Of a DNA stretch of 64,000 nt, positions 7,542 to 15,392 are shown in pieces. The position numbers were made by a program, and so were the translations under genes. The stretch's first letter is position 1; each line of letters opens with the position of its first letter. Source of the DNA: Paenibacillus paridis (lineage in GTDB: Bacteria > Bacillota > Bacilli > Paenibacillales > Paenibacillaceae); contig NZ_VCIX01000092.1 of the NCBI RefSeq assembly GCF_006345825.1, forward strand, positions 806,001-870,000. Direction: 5' to 3'. The notes below the pieces were generated by a model. It was not told the DNA's origin. It searched no databases and was given only the letters and a program-made list of their open reading frames with translations.

Positions 7542-8537
7542 ATGATCAATGGCATCATGGTATTTGCGGGAAAAAAGCTCATTCGCTTAGCTGCGCTGCT
7601 GGCTTCGGTCAGCATCATTACATTCGCGCTCGTAGCAATGTCGCCGATTGACCCCGTACAATCTTATATCGGTGCGGATGTGATGCGTGTCGGTGCGGAA
7701 CAGCGGCAGGAAATTGCGGCCTATTGGGGGCTTGACCGCCCGTTTCCGGAGCGTTTTATAAAATGGACATCAGCTTTGCTTCAAGGGGATATGGGGACGT
7801 CTATGATTTACCGTGAGCCCGTTACCCATGTCATTGCTGAACGGTTTATGCATTCCGCGTTGCTCATGGCTTTCGCTTGGCTGCTCTCTGGCGTCATTGG
7901 TTTTATCGCGGGAGTGGCGGCAGCTATGCGGAAAGACTCATGGTTGGACCGACTAATCAAGAGTTACTGCTACACGCTTGCTTCTACGCCTTCATTTTGG
8001 ATTGGATTGCTGCTTATGATGATTTTTGCAGTGTGGCTCGGCTGGCTTCCGGTGGGGATGGGCGTTCCGGCTGGCGTACTTGCTGAGAATGTAACATGGG
8101 CTGACCGGCTCCGCCATATGGTCATGCCCGTTCTAACGCTTAGCGTCGTTGGCATTGCGCCTATCGCGCTGCATACCCGCCAGAAGCTTATCGATGTGAT
8201 GGATAGCGATTTTATTTTGTTCGCTAAGGCAAGAGGAGAACGAGGTTTAGGTTTGCTTCTAAGGCATGGCCTGCGAAATATAGCTTTGCCTGCGATTACG
8301 CTTCAATTCGCTTCCTTCGGTGAGCTGTTTGGCGGGGCAGTGCTCGCCGAGCAGGTATTCTCGTATCCTGGCCTTGGGCAAGCGACTGTAGAAGCGGGGC
8401 TTCGAGGCGATGTGCCGCTGCTAATGGGGCTTGTTTTATGCAGTACTCTGTTTGTCTTTACAGGAAATGCGCTGGCTGATTACTTTTACCGCATGGTAGA
8501 TCCTAGGCTGCGGTACCGGAAGGAGGAGAGGGCATGA
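7542..8537 (+). CDS. nikB: Nickel/peptide ABC transporter permease (NikB-like)
   Basis: A 331-residue inner-membrane permease of the DppB/NikB class with a first span at about 10-30 and the long external loop typical of this class before the core helices. The EAA-like cytoplasmic motif is visible as FILFAKARGERGLGLLLRHGLRN (about 226-248), followed by PAITLQFASFGELFGGAVLAEQVFSYPGLG. A GGAAGAGG site precedes the ATG. It overlaps the next gene by four bases (ATGA), so translation is coupled. It forms the channel together with the NikC-like protein. Confidence 0.9.
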   Translation: MINGIMVFAGKKLIRLAALLASVSIITFALVAMSPIDPVQSYIGADVMRVGAEQRQEIAAYWGLDRPFPERFIKWTSALLQGDMGTSMIYREPVTHVIAERFMHSALLMAFAWLLSGVIGFIAGVAAAMRKDSWLDRLIKSYCYTLASTPSFWIGLLLMMIFAVWLGWLPVGMGVPAGVLAENVTWADRLRHMVMPVLTLSVVGIAPIALHTRQKLIDVMDSDFILFAKARGERGLGLLLRHGLRNIALPAITLQFASFGELFGGAVLAEQVFSYPGLGQATVEAGLRGDVPLLMGLVLCSTLFVFTGNALADYFYRMVDPRLRYRKEERA

Positions 8538-9394
8538 GCCAGCTTGCTGCCGTTCATCAAAGGAAGACCAGAAACGGATGGAATGTAAGGAAACGGGCTT
8601 ATTTCTCGGCAGCAGGAGCGGCTTTGCTCCTTGCTGCCATTGGGATTGGAAGCTGGCTGCTTGGTTCAGCAGGGCTCTCTGTTCAGCTTGACAACAGGAA
8701 CCTGCCACCTACGCTTGCTCACTTGTTCGGTACCGATTGGCTCGGGCGGGATATGCTCTCGCGCACAGTGAAGGGCCTTGCTTTGAGCATCCAAGTTGGC
8801 ATGCTCGGTGCAGCATGCAGTGTTATTATTGCAGCGGTTATGGGGCTCATGGCTGCTACGCTTGGGAAGACGGCTGACCGTATCATCACTTGGCTGATCG
8901 ATGTTTTTCTCAGCGTCCCGCATCTCGTTATGCTGATTCTGATTGCCTTTGTATGCGGAGGAGGCTTGAAAGGGGTGGCTATTGGCATTATGCTGACGCA
9001 TTGGCCGAGCTTGGCTAGGCTTATCCGTGCCGAGGCCCTTCAGCTCATGTCGGCGGAATACGTGCTTGTATCGAGGAAGCTCGGCAAGTCCAGCTATTGG
9101 GTGGCTACCCGCCATCTTGCACCTCATTTGCTTCCTCAACTGTTGGTTGGTTTTTTGCTGCTCTTTCCGCATGCGGTATTGCATGAGGCGGCGGTCACCT
9201 TTCTTGGTCTTGGCATGTCGCCCCATCAGCCGGCGATCGGCATCATCCTCTCGGAATCAATGCGGTATTTATCGACGGGCATGTGGTGGCTTGCTGTCTT
9301 TCCGGGACTCGGTTTGCTGGCAACCGTTCGGGCCTTCGACAAGCTTGGCCATTATTTGCGGCAGTTAGTGGATCCGCGCAACGCACATTTATAA
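8534..9394 (+). CDS. nikC: Nickel/peptide ABC transporter permease (NikC-like)
   Basis: A 286-residue permease of the DppC/NikC class. It has an N-terminal span (about 26-46), the GTDWLGRDMLSRTVKGLALSI segment that marks the class (about 69-90), and an EAA motif SAEYVLVSRKLGKSSYWVATRHLAP (about 173-197). It partners the preceding permease, with which it shares an ATGA overlap. It is slightly divergent from canonical NikC in length and loops, and substrate specificity is inferred from the NikR neighbour only. Confidence 0.9.
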   Translation: MSQLAAVHQRKTRNGWNVRKRAYFSAAGAALLLAAIGIGSWLLGSAGLSVQLDNRNLPPTLAHLFGTDWLGRDMLSRTVKGLALSIQVGMLGAACSVIIAAVMGLMAATLGKTADRIITWLIDVFLSVPHLVMLILIAFVCGGGLKGVAIGIMLTHWPSLARLIRAEALQLMSAEYVLVSRKLGKSSYWVATRHLAPHLLPQLLVGFLLLFPHAVLHEAAVTFLGLGMSPHQPAIGIILSESMRYLSTGMWWLAVFPGLGLLATVRAFDKLGHYLRQLVDPRNAHL

Positions 9395-9424
9395 GCAATG
9401 ATAGCATGGGAAGGAGGGGGAGCT

Positions 9425-10348
9425 ATGCCTCTTCTCGAGGTGAATAAATTATCGATTTCCTTCGTTCAGTACGTGAAAGGCAGCGTGCAGCAAAGGATTA
9501 CGGTTGTTGATGAGCTGGACTTTGCCATTAACGAAGGCGAGATTGTAGCGGTTGTCGGAGCGAGCGGCTCTGGAAAAAGCTTGCTCGCGCATGCCATTAT
9601 GGGCATCTTGCCCAAAAATGTGGAGACAACCGGGAGTATCTTGTATGGAGGAGAACTGCTGGATGAGAAGCTGCTCCGGCGGCACCGTGGCCGGGAAATC
9701 GCGCTTGTGCCTCAATCGATTAGCTTTTTGGACCCGTTAATGCGCGTAGGCAAGCAGCTGCATACTAGAGCGGATGGGGAAGTCCAGGATAAGGAGCGCG
9801 ATAGCTTGTTTGAGCGCTTTCAGTTAGGCAAGCATGTAGCTCGGCTGTTTCCCTTCCAGCTCTCTGGCGGGATGGCGCGCAAGGTTCTTGTGTCGACCGC
9901 AGCTCTAGGAAGAACAAGGCTCATTATTGCGGACGAGCCCACACCCGGCATGCATCCCGATGATGTAGCCGAGGCATTAGGACGCTTCAAGCAGCTGGCG
10001 GAAGGCGGCTGCGCCGTGTTGTTCATCACGCATGATATTGAGGCTGCCCTGCGGATTGCGGATAAAGTAGCGGTGTTTTATGCGGGAGAGGCTATTGAGC
10101 TAGCAGCAGCAGATGATTTCAAGGGGCAAGGCGAGCGGCTTCGGCATCCCTACACCAAGGCGCTATGGCGTGCGCTGCCGCAAAATGGCTTTGAGCCGAT
10201 TACAGGCACGCAGCCGGCAAGAAGCTCGGATGTGCAAGGCTGCCTCTTCGCTGCCCGCTGCAGCTCCTACGCGGAGGATTGCAAAACTAAACGGCCGGAA
10301 TCGCGAGAGGTTCGCGGGGGAATGGTGAGGTGCTTGCATGCCACTTGA
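9425..10348 (+). CDS. ABC transporter ATP-binding protein (NikD/DppD-like)
   Basis: A cytoplasmic ATPase of about 307 residues. Walker A is GASGSGKS, the signature LSGGMARKV, and Walker B LIIADEPTPG, followed by the H-loop in FITHDIE. It ends with an oligopeptide-transporter C-terminal extension holding a cysteine-rich stretch (GCLFAARCSSYAEDC), which in relatives of this class can bind an Fe-S cluster. The ATG at 9425 is chosen because AAGGAGGGGGAG precedes it; an upstream ATG at 9398 lacks a site. Its stop lies inside the next gene (11-base overlap). Confidence 0.88.
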   Translation: MPLLEVNKLSISFVQYVKGSVQQRITVVDELDFAINEGEIVAVVGASGSGKSLLAHAIMGILPKNVETTGSILYGGELLDEKLLRRHRGREIALVPQSISFLDPLMRVGKQLHTRADGEVQDKERDSLFERFQLGKHVARLFPFQLSGGMARKVLVSTAALGRTRLIIADEPTPGMHPDDVAEALGRFKQLAEGGCAVLFITHDIEAALRIADKVAVFYAGEAIELAAADDFKGQGERLRHPYTKALWRALPQNGFEPITGTQPARSSDVQGCLFAARCSSYAEDCKTKRPESREVRGGMVRCLHAT

Positions 10349-10934
10349 AGGAAGCCAGCTCGGCTGGCGATATGCGGATGGACCCTGGCTGTTTAATGAT
10401 TTCTCGATAGCGCTAAATCCCGGAGAAGTCGTCGGGCTAGTTGGTCCTAGCGGAAGCGGCAAAACATCGCTCGGCCGCTTGCTTTCGGGTTACATGAAGC
10501 CAATCACGGGTAAGGTTATTTTAAGCGGCGATGAGCTGCATAAGGGCAGCTGTCATCCTGTACAAATGATCTTTCAGCATCCTGAGCGGGCGGTTAATCC
10601 GAGGTGGCGCTTATCCAAGACGGTAACAGAAGGCTGGTCGCCTGACGAAGCGCTTCTTGAAGCGCTTGGCATACAGAAGCATTGGCTGCAGAGGTATCCG
10701 AATGAACTATCGGGCGGCGAGCTGCAGCGCTGCTGCATCGCGAGGGCGCTCGGACCAGAGACGAAATTTTTGATCGCAGACGAAATGACAACGATGCTGG
10801 ATGCGATTACTCAAGCACAAATTTGGCATACGATGCTAGATATCGTTCATACGCGGCAAATTGGTCTGCTCGTCATTAGCCATGATCATGCGCTGGTGAA
10901 CAAAATTTGCGGTCGAACCGTGAATTTTGCTTAA
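10338..10934 (+). CDS. ABC transporter ATP-binding protein (NikE/DppF-like), short form
   Basis: The second ATPase of the importer. Walker A is GPSGSGKTS (about residues 38-46), signature LSGGELQRC, Walker B FLIADEMTTMLD, and H-loop VISHDHAL. At 198 residues it is clearly shorter than usual NikE/DppF proteins (about 250 or more). The region between the Q-loop (MIFQHPERAVNPRW) and signature is compact, and the chain stops right after the H-loop (GRTVNFA), without the oligopeptide C-terminal extension. All nucleotide-binding motifs are present, so it is probably active. A terminator follows. Confidence 0.85.
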   Translation: MPLEGSQLGWRYADGPWLFNDFSIALNPGEVVGLVGPSGSGKTSLGRLLSGYMKPITGKVILSGDELHKGSCHPVQMIFQHPERAVNPRWRLSKTVTEGWSPDEALLEALGIQKHWLQRYPNELSGGELQRCCIARALGPETKFLIADEMTTMLDAITQAQIWHTMLDIVHTRQIGLLVISHDHALVNKICGRTVNFA

Positions 10935-10987
10935 GCAAATGTAATTGTCAGTATAGCTTACTAATGTTCATCAAGCTCGATGAACAA

Positions 10988-11020
10988 CCCGGTGGCGGCA
11001 GCTACCGGGCTTTCTCTTTA
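10988..11020 (+). terminator. Terminator of the nickel importer operon
   Basis: CCCGGTGGC pairs with GCTACCGGG (one wobble) across GGCA, followed by a CTTTCTCTTTA tail. It lies 54 bases after the NikE-like stop. Confidence 0.7.
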
Positions 11021-11108
11021 TTCCTCTTTCCAAGGCTTCGCAAGAGCATGAAAAGCCAACATCTTCGCTATGCATGCCATCCATCCCATGTTATCCATCC
11101 GCATCCTG

Positions 11109-11954
11109 TTAATCCTGCCGCTCCAGCAGTCGGCCCAGCTTTAGCTCGGTCGAAGACTCAGGAGCGGGCGTATACACGCTGCACCTCAGATCCGTATTTC
11201 CTTGAACCTGGAAGGAGGTCAGATGAAACAGCATTTTCCCAACCTTGGCATGCCGAAATTCGAGCAAAACATCGGGAGCCGAACTCACCTGGCTTTGTTC
11301 CCATAGGTATTGAAACTCCGGATGGTTCCCTTTCATTTCCTCAACGAATCGCTCGTACCACTCATCCTGTACATATTGGCCGTAATAAGCGCGAAAGATA
11401 GCGAGATACCCGCCTACAAAATGCTCCCAATTCCCTGCGAGCCTGCGGAACTCCTTGCGCGTAAATAACAGCCGAATCATATTCCGCTGTTCGGCGGGTA
11501 TTTGCTCAAAGTCCATGAATACATGCGCGGCCGCTTGGTTCCAGCCGACGATCTGGCACCGGCGATCCGATATGATCGTCGGGCAAAAACGAAGCTCCTG
11601 CAAGATTCGGTTCAAGGATGGCGTGATTTCAGAATGTTTCTCGTCCGTAGGCGCTGCGCTGGGGCCGGAACCTAGCGCGAGCGCATATAAGTATTTTCGT
11701 TCATCGTCATTGAGCTGCAGCGCCGTTGCCACGCAATCGAGCACGGAACCGGATACCTTAATATCCCGGCCTTGCTCCAGCCACGTATACCAGGTAGGGC
11801 TAACGCCTGCTAACTGAGCGACTTCTTCTCTTCTGAGGCCCGGCGTTCGCCGCCGGCTGCCAGCCGGAAATCCCGCAGCTTCCGGCATAATTTTGGCGCG
11901 TTTCGATTTTAAGAAGGAGGATAAGGCCTGCAGCCTTGTTTCTTGATTGATCAT
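11109..11954 (-). CDS. XRE-type regulator with MmyB-like ligand-binding domain
   Basis: A soluble regulator of about 281 residues. The N-terminal helix-turn-helix (about 1-75) contains the RRRTPGLRREEVAQLAGVS segment and WYTWLEQGRDIKVS, hallmarks of the MmyB-like family. The rest is the MmyB ligand-binding domain (about 95-270, including IVGWNQAA and the YVQDEWYERFVEEMKGNHPEF region), a PAS-like domain thought to bind fatty acids or other small molecules. The start at 11954 has AAGGA eight bases upstream. It is divergent from a FabF-type gene, which is the obvious candidate target. Confidence 0.88.
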   Translation of the reverse strand: MINQETRLQALSSFLKSKRAKIMPEAAGFPAGSRRRTPGLRREEVAQLAGVSPTWYTWLEQGRDIKVSGSVLDCVATALQLNDDERKYLYALALGSGPSAAPTDEKHSEITPSLNRILQELRFCPTIISDRRCQIVGWNQAAAHVFMDFEQIPAEQRNMIRLLFTRKEFRRLAGNWEHFVGGYLAIFRAYYGQYVQDEWYERFVEEMKGNHPEFQYLWEQSQVSSAPDVLLEFRHAKVGKMLFHLTSFQVQGNTDLRCSVYTPAPESSTELKLGRLLERQD

Positions 11955-11994
11955 AGCAACCATCCTTAGGCAATCCATAGTTAGAGTAGTAGTG

Positions 11995-12023
11995 ATTATA
12001 CTATAATAATCTACAACTTGTAA
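11995..12023 (-). promoter_or_regulatory. Sigma-A promoter for the MmyB-like regulator, overlapping the fabF side
   Basis: Reading the minus strand, -35 TTACAA (12023-12018), 17 bases, then -10 TATAAT (12000-11995). A plus-strand TATAAT begins at 12002, immediately beside it, so the two divergent promoters probably overlap and could compete. Confidence 0.55.
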
Positions 12024-12082
12024 TAGGATAACCGATATGACAAACTACAATCAATCAAAGTATTCATGAAGGAGGATTCAGG

Positions 12083-13321
12083 ATGGAACGAGTAGTAATT
12101 ACAGGGATGGGCGTCGTGTCGCCTTTGGGAAATAGCGTGGAGCGTTTTTGGGACAATTTGGTTCATGGTGCATCCGGAATCTCGCAAATCGATTCTTTCG
12201 ATACCAGCCGACATAAAACAAAGATTGCAGGTCTCGTAAAGGAATTTGATGCAGAAGCTTTGTTCGGAAGGAAAGAAGCGCGCCGGATGGACCGTTTCAC
12301 TCAGTTTGCACTGGCAGCAGCGGAGCAAGCGCTAAATGACGCAAGTCTTTCCATCGAAGAAACAGATCGTGAGCGGGTTGGCGTCTATGTAGGCTCTGGC
12401 ATTGGCGGCATTCAAACGCTGCTCAGCCAAGCTGAGGTGCTGCATGAGCGGGGTCCGGATCGCGTAAGTCCAACGCTAGTGCCGATGATGATTGCGAATA
12501 TGGCAGCAGCCATGATCAGTATCCGCTACGGAACGCAGGGACCATCGCTTGCGCCGGTTACGGCATGCTCGATTGGGAATACGGCGATCGGCGAAGCGTG
12601 GCGGCTTCTGCGATCCGGCAGCGCGGATGTGGTAATCGCGGGCGGGACGGAAGCGGCGATCACCGACATCTCCGTGGCGAGTTTCGGCAATGCTACCTCG
12701 GTCTCGACTAGAAATGATGAGCCAGCCAAAGCAAGCCGCCCTTTCGATGCGGCTCGGGACGGATTTGTGATGGCCGAAGGCGCAGGCATTCTTATTTTGG
12801 AGACTCTCTCTCATGCGCTTGCCCGCGGGGCTCGTATTCATGCCGAGGTTATTGGCTATGGCGCAAGCTCGGATGCTTACCATATGGTCGCAACGCATCC
12901 GGAAGGAATAGGAGCTTATCAGGCAATGAAGCATGCTTTGCGAGAAGCTAACCTGCAGCCTGGTCAGATTGATGTAATTAGCGCTCACGCCACCAGCACG
13001 GAAATCGGAGACCGCTCAGAAACGGCAGCCATCAAAAAGCTGTTCGGCGAGCAGGCTTACCGCATTCCGGTTACAGCGAATAAGTCGATGACCGGCCACA
13101 TGCTGGGTGCAGCCGGGGGAGTGGAGGCGATCGCATTGGTGAAGAGCTTGCAGGAGGGGATCATTCCTCCGACAATCAACCAGGAAGAGAAAGACGATTA
13201 TTGTGACCTGGATTACGTTCCGAACGCTGCACGCGAGGCGGCCCTGGAAATTGGAATGTCCAATTCGTTTGGGTTCGGCGGACATAATGCTGTTATTATT
13301 TTGCAAAAATATAACGCTTAA
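12083..13321 (+). CDS. fabF: Beta-ketoacyl-ACP synthase II (FabF-type)
   Basis: A 412-residue thiolase-fold condensing enzyme that would elongate acyl-ACP with malonyl-ACP in the cytoplasm. The Cys-His-His triad is complete: C162 in VTACSIGN, H302 in AHATST, and H339 in KSMTGHMLGAAG. Length is normal. The nucleophile motif reads TACSIGN rather than the usual TACATGN of housekeeping FabF, suggesting a specialised paralogue. It stands alone, without fabD, fabG, acpP or tailoring genes, and is divergent from an MmyB-type regulator. GGAGG precedes ATG 12083. A role in membrane-lipid adjustment is possible but inferred. Confidence 0.88.
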   Translation: MERVVITGMGVVSPLGNSVERFWDNLVHGASGISQIDSFDTSRHKTKIAGLVKEFDAEALFGRKEARRMDRFTQFALAAAEQALNDASLSIEETDRERVGVYVGSGIGGIQTLLSQAEVLHERGPDRVSPTLVPMMIANMAAAMISIRYGTQGPSLAPVTACSIGNTAIGEAWRLLRSGSADVVIAGGTEAAITDISVASFGNATSVSTRNDEPAKASRPFDAARDGFVMAEGAGILILETLSHALARGARIHAEVIGYGASSDAYHMVATHPEGIGAYQAMKHALREANLQPGQIDVISAHATSTEIGDRSETAAIKKLFGEQAYRIPVTANKSMTGHMLGAAGGVEAIALVKSLQEGIIPPTINQEEKDDYCDLDYVPNAAREAALEIGMSNSFGFGGHNAVIILQKYNA

Positions 13322-13355
13322 AAAGATTGAAATCACAGCTGATTTTCATTACAAT

Positions 13356-13372
13356 TGATAATGATTTTCATC
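13356..13372. promoter_or_regulatory. Fur-box-like operator upstream of the Btr-like gene
   Basis: TGATAATGATTTTCATC closely matches the Fur consensus GATAATGATTATCATTATC and lies 50 bases before the ATG. An overlapping GATTTTCATT (13341-13350) could make a second half-site. It implies iron repression of the downstream regulator. Confidence 0.75.
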
Positions 13373-13421
13373 GCTTGCTGTCGAGAATAGCAAGAAGGAA
13401 GCTGGGAGGAGCGCGGCTGGA

Positions 13422-15041
13422 ATGAGCACGCTTGATCATCATCAATGGTTGCAAGACGTTATATTGGATATTGAGCATGCAGAAAAAAGTATAGCAACGC
13501 CTGGCTGGGCTGACGGAAAAATGCCGTTGGCCCGGCATTTTATCATTTATATGGTTAAAGGGGAAGGTACGCTTAGGATTAACGGTCAGGAAACGATCCT
13601 GCGGCGGGACTCTATTTATGCGCTTGCTTTAGGTTCGTTCATACAGCTAGAGTTTGAGGCTGCTACTGCCCCTGAACTGTACTGGATTGCCTTCGATGGG
13701 TATCGCTTAAAGGAGCAGTCCGATGCGGGAAGGGCCTACAGCCGTGAGCTCCATTTCCCGCTGGTAGGGAAGCTTAGCGTAAACGGCAGTTTGTTTAAAC
13801 GATATTTTTATATGTTGATCTCGGAACAAACACAAGGAAAAGGCCGGAGCCGCCTGCTTGGCCAGCACTATTTGTATGATTTGCTTGAAGGCCTGCTGCG
13901 CCAGGCTGAACCGGCAGATCCGGATGAAGCGGAGGATCGGCTCAGGCTTACACTTGATTATATGCAAAACCATTACCAAGAAGAAATTCGGGTGAACAAG
14001 CTTGCCGAACTGGCCCAGCTTCATCCGTCCTATTACTCGCAGGTGTTTAAGCGCTCCATGGACAAAACCCCCGTATCGTATCTCACCCATTTGAGGATGA
14101 ATAAAGCTAAGGAACTGCTGCTGATGACGGATAAACCCGTTAGCGATATTGCGGCAGACGTGGGCTATGACGATGAATTTTATTTCAGCCGCCGCTTTAA
14201 GGAAACGAGCGGTTATTCGCCTTCGATTTTTACGAAAAAGCAGGATTTAAACCTAATTTCGCTATCATCGCCTTATACCGACCATTTGTTTACGCTCGGG
14301 CTGCGGCCTTGCGCCGCACAGATGCACCGCTTTTTGCCGTTGGTTACGAAGGAGCTGACGCTGCCTAAGCATGCAACCGACCCCTGGGAGGTTAGTCGGC
14401 AAGCGCTTAGTGATATGAAACCGGATTTAATCGTATGCAAGGATAATGTATTGGCAAAGGCCAAAGCACATATTAATGATATCGCCCCAATTATTCCGAT
14501 TCCTTGGGCAAGCAAGGATGTTTATGAGCATATGCTGGATATCGCCGAATTGGTGGATAGAAAGCTGGAGGCGAGGAACTGGATGGACAACCATGAACGC
14601 CAATCAGAACGTCTGCGCAAAAAGCTTCGGAAGGCGATTGGAGAATCCACGGTTGCGATATGCGTAGCAAGAAAAAATGACCTCCGGATGTATGGAACCC
14701 GCAATATCGGCCATGTTTTTTATCGCTCGCTGCAGCTGCAGCTTCCTGAGAAAATGGTGGCTGCACAGGCTGCTCACCCCATCGGAACGGGTTTTAATTG
14801 GCTGTCGATTCAGCCCGATGAGATGAAAGACTATGAGGCCGATTATGTATTCCTCGTATGTGAGACAGAAGCGGACCGTGAGCGCGTGAATCGCTATATA
14901 GAAACCAATCCCTATTGGATGGGACATCCGGCTGTTCGAAGCAAGCGGGTATTTTATTTGGAGTGGGAGAAGTGGATCGTGTATGCGCCGTACGGAATTG
15001 ACCGACAATTAGAAGAGATCGAGCTGCTGCTGTTCAGGTAG
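13422..15041 (+). CDS. AraC-family regulator fused to a ferric-siderophore-binding domain (Btr-like)
   Basis: A 539-residue protein with a cupin-like N-terminus (about 1-130), two AraC helix-turn-helix motifs (about 170-268, VNKLAELAQLHPSYYSQVFK and VSDIAADVGYDDEFYFSRRFK) and a C-terminal periplasmic-binding-protein-like domain of the FeuA/FepB type (about 275-539). This is the architecture of Bacillus subtilis Btr, which senses Fe-bacillibactin in the cytoplasm and activates feuABC. It lies immediately upstream of two permeases and a binding lipoprotein of exactly that type, so local activation is expected. A GGGAGGAG site precedes the ATG at 13422, and a Fur-like box precedes the gene. Confidence 0.9.
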   Translation: MSTLDHHQWLQDVILDIEHAEKSIATPGWADGKMPLARHFIIYMVKGEGTLRINGQETILRRDSIYALALGSFIQLEFEAATAPELYWIAFDGYRLKEQSDAGRAYSRELHFPLVGKLSVNGSLFKRYFYMLISEQTQGKGRSRLLGQHYLYDLLEGLLRQAEPADPDEAEDRLRLTLDYMQNHYQEEIRVNKLAELAQLHPSYYSQVFKRSMDKTPVSYLTHLRMNKAKELLLMTDKPVSDIAADVGYDDEFYFSRRFKETSGYSPSIFTKKQDLNLISLSSPYTDHLFTLGLRPCAAQMHRFLPLVTKELTLPKHATDPWEVSRQALSDMKPDLIVCKDNVLAKAKAHINDIAPIIPIPWASKDVYEHMLDIAELVDRKLEARNWMDNHERQSERLRKKLRKAIGESTVAICVARKNDLRMYGTRNIGHVFYRSLQLQLPEKMVAAQAAHPIGTGFNWLSIQPDEMKDYEADYVFLVCETEADRERVNRYIETNPYWMGHPAVRSKRVFYLEWEKWIVYAPYGIDRQLEEIELLLFR

Positions 15042-15066
15042 CAGCCCAGAGCATTGCCTATCTTGA

Positions 15067-15109
15067 AATATAGGAAAGGATATGAGTTTGCTCATCCTTC
15101 CTTTATATT
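15067..15109. terminator. Hairpin between the Btr-like regulator and the siderophore importer
   Basis: A long near-perfect inverted repeat (AATATAGGAAAGG...ATGAG paired with CTCAT-CCTTCCTTTATATT) closes on a TTTG loop 26 bases after the regulator stop. There is no long T-run, so it is a probable but not textbook terminator. Confidence 0.5.
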
Positions 15110-15218
15110 GCTCGGAATGAAACGCGGCGCACCGCCAAGGAGGGCGACAGCCGTATCACCTTTAAATAATCCATGAAAGAATCTTGATTTATGTCATGTA
15201 CGGGAGCTGAGGGTAAGC

Positions 15219-15251
15219 TATAATGAACTAATGATAATGATTATCAATATT
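15219..15251 (+). promoter_or_regulatory. Promoter -10 and Fur box of the siderophore importer
   Basis: A TATAAT box at 15219-15224 is followed at once by GATAATGATTATCAATATT (15233-15251), which matches 17 of 19 positions of the Fur consensus. A repressor there would cover the start of transcription. The -35 region is weak, consistent with a promoter needing the AraC-type activator. Confidence 0.8.
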
Positions 15252-15269
15252 ATTGGATGAAGGAGGCTT

Positions 15270-15392
15270 ATGAGATCACAAGCTTATGAGCGGGCATATA
15301 ACTTGGAAAACAGGCTTATGGTTTGCAGCGGCAATAGCAGCGCTGTTGATGTCTATATTTTTGGCGATATCCTACGGAGCGAAGGATCTTAG
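15270..15392 (+). CDS. Possible 40-residue leader ORF overlapping the first permease
   Basis: An ATG at 15270 sits four bases after an ideal AAGGAGG (15260-15266) and opens a 40-codon frame that ends inside the first permease gene, in a different frame. The permease ATG at 15286 is about 20 bases from that site and has no better one. Either the leader is translated and couples to the permease, or the permease start uses the distant site. The peptide itself has no recognisable features, so this is a weak call. Confidence 0.3.
   Translation: MRSQAYERAYNLENRLMVCSGNSSAVDVYIFGDILRSEGS

Noticed and set aside
8666..9226. Minus-strand ORF of 186 codons inside nikC
   Set aside because: It is a shadow of the permease frame, with low-complexity His/Gln/Arg content and no ribosome site.
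10907..11401. Plus-strand ORF of 164 codons after the NikE-like gene
   Set aside because: It lies mostly antisense to the well-supported MmyB-type regulator, spans the terminator at 10988-11020 and has no family-like sequence.
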